5,103 nt of DNA from Candidatus Woesearchaeota archaeon (GTDB taxonomy: Archaea > Nanobdellota > Nanobdellia > Woesearchaeales > UBA10216): positions 1-5,103 of the forward strand of contig JACPBT010000015.1 in assembly GCA_016180145.1 (NCBI GenBank). The letters are read 5' to 3'. Of this stretch, positions 1 through 3,358 are shown piece by piece (position 1 is the first letter of the stretch; every line of letters begins with the position of its first letter). The position numbers and the translations under genes are program-made. The notes under the pieces were generated by a model. It was not told the origin of the DNA. It saw only the letters and a program-made list of their open reading frames with translations, and did not search any database.

Positions 1-922
1 CCTTAAGATCTGCAACAAATTTTTTTAGCTCAGGAAGCATTCTGAATTCAGCAATGACCTTCTGGATTTCCTTGTCCACTTCACGCTCAATATTTCTGAC
101 TGTCTGTGGATTCAACTGAGTTCTTTTCTGCGCCTCCTGTTGGAGTTCTTCTTTGAATACGTTTATTTCATCTACAACATCACTTTTGAGCCGGCTTATT
201 ATTGCATCCACCTTATGCTCTTCAATTTTGAGGGTATGCAGGCGCGTCTGCACCTGATTGAGGTCGGCAAGGAGCTTCTTCCTTAAGCCGGACTTATCAT
301 TCATTAATTCCTGTGAATGCGATTGAATCAAACTATCTACCTCAAGCAGATAATTCTTTACCTGTTCAATCTGCTTAAACTGTTGCTGCCCAAATGACTT
401 TAATGATGACAGCATTGCGTTTTCATCCTGTTCATCGCGCTTTTCCTTCTTTTCATCTCCCTTTATTGCCGCCACGCCTTCCCTTACGCCTTCCCCGCCA
501 AGCTTAACACCAAGCCCTGCACCTTTTGTCATAAGCCCAATGAACAGTGAGCCCAAAGATATTGTTGCAAGAATGACCGCAAGCCAGCTTGTGAGTCCAA
601 AGATTGCAACAAAGTTGTTAACAATTGTAGTTGCTGAGACTGCAATTGCTGCTATTCCAAATGACAAAGCAAGAACGGCGTTCTTATAGCTGCTTTCCTG
701 CAGCAGTTTTATCCTGCTTACCGCCAGCAGTATAAGGCTTCCAATAGTGACTATGAACAGCCCTATGAGCCATCTTGGAAAGTTGTCCTGTGTGTTTGAG
801 CCGAATGGCGGCCAGCTCTGGTCTTTGGCAAACCACTCCATTATGTCCTGCGCCGCTGCTGCCTGGCTGAGGGTTACAGAGAACAATAAAGAAAGAACTA
901 ATATTGAAGCAATTTTGTTCAT
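1..922 (-). CDS. Signal-peptide membrane protein with coiled-coil tail (partial, C-terminus off the window)
   Basis: I do not recognise a family. The frame is open from the ATG at 922 to the window edge (307 codons), so the C-terminus is missing. Residues 1-25 look like a secretion signal: MNK, a hydrophobic core, then SQAAAAQ as a possible cleavage region. A short polar stretch rich in W, P and N follows (about 28-50). Three hydrophobic segments come next at about 51-69, 80-103 and 105-131. After a glycine-rich linker (134-150), residues 155-307 are highly charged and rich in E, K, Q and L, as expected of long helices or a coiled coil. By the positive-inside rule this tail is probably cytoplasmic. 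The start is supported by a TATA-like box centred about 29 bases upstream, implying a leaderless transcript. Codons end in A, C or G far more often than in the plus-strand genes. A structural membrane-anchored protein is one possibility, but no function is assigned. Confidence 0.85.
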   Translation of the reverse strand, partial: MNKIASILVLSLLFSVTLSQAAAAQDIMEWFAKDQSWPPFGSNTQDNFPRWLIGLFIVTIGSLILLAVSRIKLLQESSYKNAVLALSFGIAAIAVSATTIVNNFVAIFGLTSWLAVILATISLGSLFIGLMTKGAGLGVKLGGEGVREGVAAIKGDEKKEKRDEQDENAMLSSLKSFGQQQFKQIEQVKNYLLEVDSLIQSHSQELMNDKSGLRKKLLADLNQVQTRLHTLKIEEHKVDAIISRLKSDVVDEINVFKEELQQEAQKRTQLNPQTVRNIEREVDKEIQKVIAEFRMLPELKKFVADLK

Positions 923-945
923 GTCAGCACCGTTTTTGATGTCGC

Positions 946-956
946 TTTATTTAAAG
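946..956 (-). promoter_or_regulatory. TATA-like box for the signal-peptide membrane protein
   Basis: On the minus strand this reads CTTTAAATAAA. Its centre lies about 29 bases before the ATG at 922, the usual archaeal distance for a transcript that begins at or a few bases before the start codon. No strong Shine-Dalgarno sequence precedes the ATG, which agrees with leaderless initiation. Confidence 0.6.
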
Positions 957-1027
957 CTTTCTGATGAGCGTTTGTATTGGCGGGTTGCTGAAGCGGCTTG
1001 CATGCTTCCATTGTAGATAGAAACGGC

Positions 1028-1046
1028 TTTCTATTGTCAATAGAAA
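1028..1046. repeat. Perfect 19-base palindrome between two minus-strand genes
   Basis: The arms TTTCTATTG and CAATAGAAA are exact inverse complements around one central base. The octamer ATAGAAAC occurs at 1017-1024 and again at 1040-1047, so the motif has an extra flanking copy. It lies 17 bases after the stop codon of the 142-residue membrane protein and about 70-80 bases upstream of the next TATA box. It could be a DNA-binding site, or an RNA hairpin at the end of the upstream transcript. The one-base loop means a real RNA hairpin would have to open a few pairs, and no T-run follows on the minus strand, so a classical terminator is not clear. Confidence 0.55.
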
Positions 1047-1062
1047 CAACAGCAAATTCACT

Positions 1063-1491
1063 TCAAATCTGCTTTGATGCGCCGTATACGAGAAGCAGCC
1101 CGACTACTGTGAAAAGGATGTTTATAACCATTTCTCCAAAGTCTGGTATGGAGAATCCTATCATGCCAGCATTGTTTAGTATTGGGATTATGCCGAATGC
1201 CAGCACTATCAGCCCTGCGAGCAGGCTTGCTGTTTTCAACGTGCTTTCCCCGCCTGGCATTTTTTCGCTCATTGCATCCCACAGCAGCACTAAGCCTCCT
1301 GCTGCTGCCAGTATCCAAAGGACCATTCCCGCCGGTGCTGGTATGCTGAAATCTACTACTCCAAAGCTTTTGAGCAGCGGCACTATTCCGAGCGCGAGAA
1401 ACGCAAGCCCAAGCAGGATGCTTATCGGCTGTCTTGGCCCTCCTCCGCCTGGCCCTCCGAAGAGCGCTTTTCTGCTGTGTAGAAGGTTCAT
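1063..1491 (-). CDS. Small membrane protein with an internal duplication (four predicted helices)
   Basis: This 142-residue protein has a short basic start (MNLLHSRK), a glycine/proline-rich linker (11-22), and two homologous halves, residues 25-76 and 90-141. The halves align without gaps, with 22 of 52 positions identical by my count. Each half has a hydrophobic helix ending in GI(V/I)P(L/I)L, a short loop containing FSIP, and a second hydrophobic helix. Predicted helices are at about 24-40, 54-71, 88-105 and 119-137. A linker containing KMPGGEST joins the halves. The frame is open upstream to a TTG at 1551, but the ATG at 1491 is preferred because a TATA-like box is centred about 27 bases before it, in the space after vapC. 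It probably sits in the cell membrane. No catalytic motif is visible and the function is unknown. Similar small duplicated membrane proteins seem familiar from DPANN-like archaea, but that is recollection, not a search. Confidence 0.82.
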   Translation of the reverse strand: MNLLHSRKALFGGPGGGGPRQPISILLGLAFLALGIVPLLKSFGVVDFSIPAPAGMVLWILAAAGGLVLLWDAMSEKMPGGESTLKTASLLAGLIVLAFGIIPILNNAGMIGFSIPDFGEMVINILFTVVGLLLVYGASKQI

Positions 1492-1512
1492 TGCATCTCT
1501 TTTCAGTTGTGT

Positions 1513-1522
1513 TATATTTAAA
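1513..1522 (-). promoter_or_regulatory. TATA-like box for the duplicated membrane protein
   Basis: The minus strand reads TTTAAATATA here, centred about 27 bases before the ATG at 1491 and just downstream of the vapC stop codon. This gives the membrane protein its own promoter. It also argues against the longer reading frame beginning at 1551, because that start would lie upstream of the promoter. Confidence 0.65.
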
Positions 1523-1537
1523 CCTTTCGCAGGCGTG

Positions 1538-1924
1538 TCAGTAAGTTTCAATTTTCAGCTCTTCTATTTCTGAGAAGTCCTTTACGTTCCTGGTCAGTAT
1601 AATGTCATTGCCGATAAGCGCTGTCGCAGCTATCATTGAATCAATTGCTTCAATAACTTTGCCTTTTTTTCTGAGATAGCTTCTGATTGCTCCGCCGCTT
1701 TTAGCGATTTCATGCTCTACGTCAATTATCATAGCGTTGTGGACAAGAGTGGAAAAGATTTTCAGTTCAGCGAGGGACAGTCCGTGGCTTCCTTGAAAGA
1801 GTTCAAAAACAGTCAGGGCGGTTATTGCAAGCGGCTCATGCCTTGATTTCAGCTCACTCATCTTTTGAGACGCTCCGGCATCTCCTCTTGCGAGGTCTAT
1901 CAGGAAGGTCGTATCAGCTATCAA
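1538..1924 (-). CDS. vapC: VapC toxin, PIN-domain ribonuclease
   Basis: VapC toxins are Mg2+-dependent endoribonucleases that cleave RNA (often tRNA or rRNA) when their antitoxin is lost. The 128-residue protein is a normal length for the family and shows the PIN-domain acidic set in order: D4 in MIADTTFLID, E41 in TVFELF, D95 in EAIDSMIAATAL, and D116 in LTRNVKDF. All appear intact, so the enzyme is probably active. The start is a TTG at 1924 that overlaps the vapB stop codon as TTGA. A GAGGCG motif 7 bases upstream can act as the ribosome binding site. The overlap implies translational coupling, and the weak start codon should keep toxin output below that of the antitoxin. D4 lies only three residues after the start, which fits the family and supports this start. 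The RNA target cannot be read from the sequence. Confidence 0.93.
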   Translation of the reverse strand: MIADTTFLIDLARGDAGASQKMSELKSRHEPLAITALTVFELFQGSHGLSLAELKIFSTLVHNAMIIDVEHEIAKSGGAIRSYLRKKGKVIEAIDSMIAATALIGNDIILTRNVKDFSEIEELKIETY

Positions 1925-2166
1925 TTCTTTTCGCCTCTGAGGAGTGCTGCGATTCTTTCAAGTTTCTCCTCTGTTTCCTTCCTGCTTTCCCTGATTGATG
2001 CATTCAGCGTTTCTGCAGATTTGCGGCTCAGTATGCCTGTCAAATCGCTCCAGTCCGTGTAAGGCATTACCCTGTTTATTACTTGGCTGAAGCTTTCGTT
2101 TGGCTTTTTTCTCATTTTCAGCTTGCTGTATGCTTCTTCTGTTATGGTTATGGTTTTTGTTGCCAT
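1921..2166 (-). CDS. vapB: VapB-type antitoxin
   Basis: The N-terminus, MATKTITITEEAY followed by KLKMRKKPNESFSQVINR, matches the archaeal VapB antitoxin family (the PF02697 type). In this family the N-terminal part is a small DNA-binding, dimerising domain and the C-terminal helix blocks the VapC active site. Here the C-terminal half runs from WSDLTGILS into a charged helix (RESRKETEEKLERIAALLRG), the expected VapC-binding part. An in-frame ATG at 2172 would add two residues. The ATG at 2166 (81 residues) is preferred because the TATA-like box is centred about 28 bases before it, the spacing seen at the other promoters here. The stop codon overlaps the vapC start. VapB-VapC complexes usually repress their own promoter, and an imperfect inverted repeat at 2169-2186 is a possible binding site. 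Confidence 0.9.
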   Translation of the reverse strand: MATKTITITEEAYSKLKMRKKPNESFSQVINRVMPYTDWSDLTGILSRKSAETLNASIRESRKETEEKLERIAALLRGEKN

Positions 2167-2168
2167 AA

Positions 2169-2186
2169 ACATATGTGCATGTATGT
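2169..2186. promoter_or_regulatory. Imperfect palindrome at the vapB start, possible autoregulatory operator
   Basis: ACATA and TATGT arms flank an 8-base centre; 14 of 18 positions are symmetric. The site lies between the vapB TATA-like box and the start codon, where a bound VapB-VapC complex would block transcription. The region is AT-rich, so chance symmetry is possible. Confidence 0.3.
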
Positions 2187-2190
2187 TTAG

Positions 2191-2198
2191 TATTTATT
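2191..2198 (-). promoter_or_regulatory. TATA-like box for vapBC
   Basis: The minus strand reads AATAAATA, centred about 28 bases before the ATG at 2166. This implies leaderless vapB mRNA and helps choose that start over the one at 2172. It is a weaker match than the other boxes in the window. Confidence 0.5.
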
Positions 2199-2230
2199 CT
2201 TTTCGTTCCCGTAAGCCCCTTCTATTATGC

Positions 2231-2266
2231 CTATTTTAAGGTATATTTTTATAATGTTTAAAATAG
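2231..2266. repeat. Inverted repeat, 9-base perfect arms, in the divergent control region
   Basis: CTATTTTAA at 2231-2239 and TTAAAATAG at 2258-2266 are exact inverse complements separated by 18 bases. The repeat ends five bases before the TATA box of the AbrB-like gene and sits between the two divergent promoters. The position suits an operator for either VapB or the AbrB-like protein. The region is very AT-rich, which raises the chance of a random match. Confidence 0.4.
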
Positions 2267-2268
2267 AT

Positions 2269-2298
2269 ACTTTTATATATTAAATAATGTATAAAAGT
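2269..2298. promoter_or_regulatory. 30-base near-palindrome covering the AbrB-operon TATA box, candidate operator
   Basis: The outer arms ACTTTTATA (2269-2277) and TATAAAAGT (2290-2298) are exact inverse complements, and most inner positions also pair; 26 of 30 bases are symmetric. The element spans the TATA box and ends four bases before the start codon at 2302. A dimer bound here would exclude TBP, so negative autoregulation by the AbrB-like protein encoded next door is the simplest idea. The symmetry also creates a TATA-like sequence on the minus strand at about 2290-2297. Confidence 0.5.
2272..2280 (+). promoter_or_regulatory. TATA box of the abrB-like/nnrD/antiporter operon
   Basis: TTTATATAT is a near-ideal archaeal TATA box, centred 26 bases before the ATG at 2302. 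Transcription should start at or next to that ATG. No other convincing TATA box precedes nnrD or the antiporter, so this one probably serves the whole plus-strand operon. Confidence 0.7.
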
Positions 2299-2301
2299 GG
2301 C

Positions 2302-2445
2302 ATGGTTAAGCTTCAGTATGACAGCAACAGGCAGTTTAAGATTACTTTGCCTAAGCAGATTGTTCTTGCGAAGGGTTGGCGTAAGGGTGATACTTTGCTG
2401 TTTGAGATTGACAGGGGCGGTAATCTGGTGGTGAAGCGGAAGTGA
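2302..2445 (+). CDS. AbrB/MazE-like (SpoVT-AbrB fold) small DNA-binding protein
   Basis: This 47-residue protein resembles the swapped-hairpin DNA-binding domain of AbrB and MazE: QFKITLPKQIVLAKGWRKGD (residues 11-30) corresponds to the usual 'itiPk.i...lgl..Gd' pattern, followed by the strands LLFEID and NLVVKRK. The whole protein is one such domain with no extra segment, which is normal for many archaeal members. These proteins act as dimers, as autoregulators or as antitoxins. The ATG at 2302 fits the TATA box; an in-frame ATG at 2287 would add five residues but lies within the palindrome and too close to the box. The gene is first in the operon. Its stop codon overlaps the next start as GTGA, the arrangement of many antitoxin-toxin pairs, though no recognised toxin follows. 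Codon endings are almost all T or G, as in the downstream genes. Confidence 0.85.
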   Translation: MVKLQYDSNRQFKITLPKQIVLAKGWRKGDTLLFEIDRGGNLVVKRK

Positions 2446-2552
2446 GAAAATTTTCAGGCGTTGGGAACATGAAGCTTTCTGATTTTAATGAGCTTAGGGA
2501 TGTTGTTGTCGTTCATGCTTCTGTGATTAGGAGGTTGAAGTGGCTGAAATGA
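2442..2552 (+). CDS. Possible 36-residue small protein coupled to its neighbours
   Basis: I recognise no family. The frame starts at a GTG overlapping the stop of the AbrB-like gene (GTGA) and ends at a TGA that overlaps the beginning of nnrD by 13 bases. GGTGGTGA at 2427-2434 matches GGAGGTGA at 7 of 8 positions and lies 7 bases before the GTG, a good ribosome binding site. From the internal ATG at 2469, 24 of 26 codons end in T or G, the same signature as the antiporter gene; this favours real coding over chance. The C-terminal half (VVVVHASVIRRLKWLK) could form a basic amphipathic helix. It could be a small partner of the AbrB-like protein, a remnant of a lost toxin, or a leader frame that delivers ribosomes to the nnrD start. 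It is too short for confident calling. Confidence 0.45.
   Translation: MRKFSGVGNMKLSDFNELRDVVVVHASVIRRLKWLK
2529..2538 (+). promoter_or_regulatory. Shine-Dalgarno sequence for nnrD
   Basis: AGGAGGTTGA contains a full GGAGGT four bases before the GTG at 2540. The in-frame ATG at 2549 would be 13 bases away, which is too far for the usual spacing, so the site favours the GTG start. It lies within the last codons of the 36-codon frame, so ribosomes finishing that frame would stop right at the nnrD start. Confidence 0.65.
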
Positions 2553-3358
2553 TGCTCTCACCTGAACACCTGAGATTAAAGGAAAGGAAAGGCAGCTCTC
2601 ACAAGGGGGATAACGGCCGTGTTCTTGTTGTTGCCGGCTCTGATGATTTTGTGGGGGCTGCCTACCTCTGCAGTATGGCTGCGTTTCGTTCAGGTGTTGA
2701 TAATGTCACGGTGATTGCGCCTGAGGGGGTTGCGTGGGCGCTTAACTGCATGAGTCCTGACCTTATCACTGTAAAGGTTAAGGGCGGTTTCTTTACGCCG
2801 GCTTCTGCAAAAAGGGTTATTGCGCTTTCGGTTAATTTTGATGCTGTTCTTGTTGGGAACGGCTTTGGCTTGCGGGATTCAACAAGGAGGTTTGCGGCTG
2901 CTGTTGTTAAGGGTGTGGAGTGCTTTAAGGTTGTGGATGCTGACGCCATTAAGTCAATCCGCCTTCAGGATATTTCAAATGCAATCCTGACTCCTCATAA
3001 GAAAGAGTTTGAGATTCTGCTGAGTAACAGCGGGTGCAGTGAGCGTGATTTGCGGGATAAGGTTGGTGATAATGTTGTCATGGTGAAGGGTGCTGTTGAT
3101 AAGCTCATCTCAAAAAGCAGGATTGCCTTCAATAGGACAGGGAATGCCGGCATGACTGTTTCCGGCACTGGTGATGTTCTTGCCGGTTTGGCTGCGGGTA
3201 TTCTTGCTCAGGAAAGGGATTTGTGGAGGTCTGCCTGTGCTGCTGCTTATGTTAATGGCTTGATTGGTGATGTGCTTTTCAGGAAGCACGGGTATGGATT
3301 CACTGCTTCTGACATGCTTGAGTGTATTGGCAGGGAGGTTTGCAGGCTGTATGGATAA
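2540..3358 (+). CDS. nnrD: ADP-dependent NAD(P)H-hydrate dehydratase (stand-alone NnrD)
   Basis: NnrD repairs NADHX and NADPHX, hydrated and inactive forms of NAD(P)H, back to the active cofactor at the expense of ADP (ATP in eukaryotes); it acts in the cytoplasm. The 272-residue protein covers the ribokinase-like domain (PF01256 type) with the expected motifs in order: SHKGDNGRVLVVAGS (20-34), VGNGFG (105-110, usually GPGLG), VVDADAI (131-137), LTPHKKEF (150-157), MVKG (181-184), and GNAGMTVSGTGDVLAGLAAG (201-220) with the GTGD signature at 209-212. The epimerase domain (NnrE), fused to this one in many bacteria and archaea, is absent and not next to it in this window. The start is taken as GTG 2540 from the Shine-Dalgarno spacing; ATG 2549 is the alternative. 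The gene overlaps the antiporter by eight bases. Confidence 0.93.
   Translation: MAEMMLSPEHLRLKERKGSSHKGDNGRVLVVAGSDDFVGAAYLCSMAAFRSGVDNVTVIAPEGVAWALNCMSPDLITVKVKGGFFTPASAKRVIALSVNFDAVLVGNGFGLRDSTRRFAAAVVKGVECFKVVDADAIKSIRLQDISNAILTPHKKEFEILLSNSGCSERDLRDKVGDNVVMVKGAVDKLISKSRIAFNRTGNAGMTVSGTGDVLAGLAAGILAQERDLWRSACAAAYVNGLIGDVLFRKHGYGFTASDMLECIGREVCRLYG

Noticed and set aside
747..1016. Plus-strand open frame of 89 codons
   Set aside because: It lies antisense to the signal-peptide gene and its promoter, has no domain-like sequence and no promoter of its own.
1058..1318. Minus-strand open frame of 86 codons
   Set aside because: It overlaps the membrane protein gene in another frame and has a low-complexity R/S/N-rich product without recognisable structure.
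1492..1551. N-terminal extension of the duplicated membrane protein from a TTG at 1551
   Set aside because: The extension covers the gene's own TATA-like box and overlaps the end of vapC; the ATG at 1491 sits at the expected distance from that box.
998..1573. Plus-strand open frame of 191 codons
   Set aside because: It is antisense to the duplicated membrane protein; its S/P/I-rich sequence mirrors the opposite coding strand, and the duplication is visible only on the minus strand.
1865..2062. Plus-strand open frame of 65 codons
   Set aside because: It is antisense to vapB and vapC, which have clear family motifs.
2446..2539. A separate promoter for nnrD
   Set aside because: Only weak AT-rich stretches such as TTTTAATG are present, none with convincing TATA character at the right distance, and nnrD has a Shine-Dalgarno as expected of an internal gene.
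2662..2949. Minus-strand open frame of 95 codons
   Set aside because: It is antisense to nnrD, which shows all main family motifs.
3264..3350. 29-codon upstream extension of the antiporter
   Set aside because: It lies inside nnrD, and the ATG at 3351 gives a normal Kef-type N-terminus just before the first helix, with a Shine-Dalgarno upstream.
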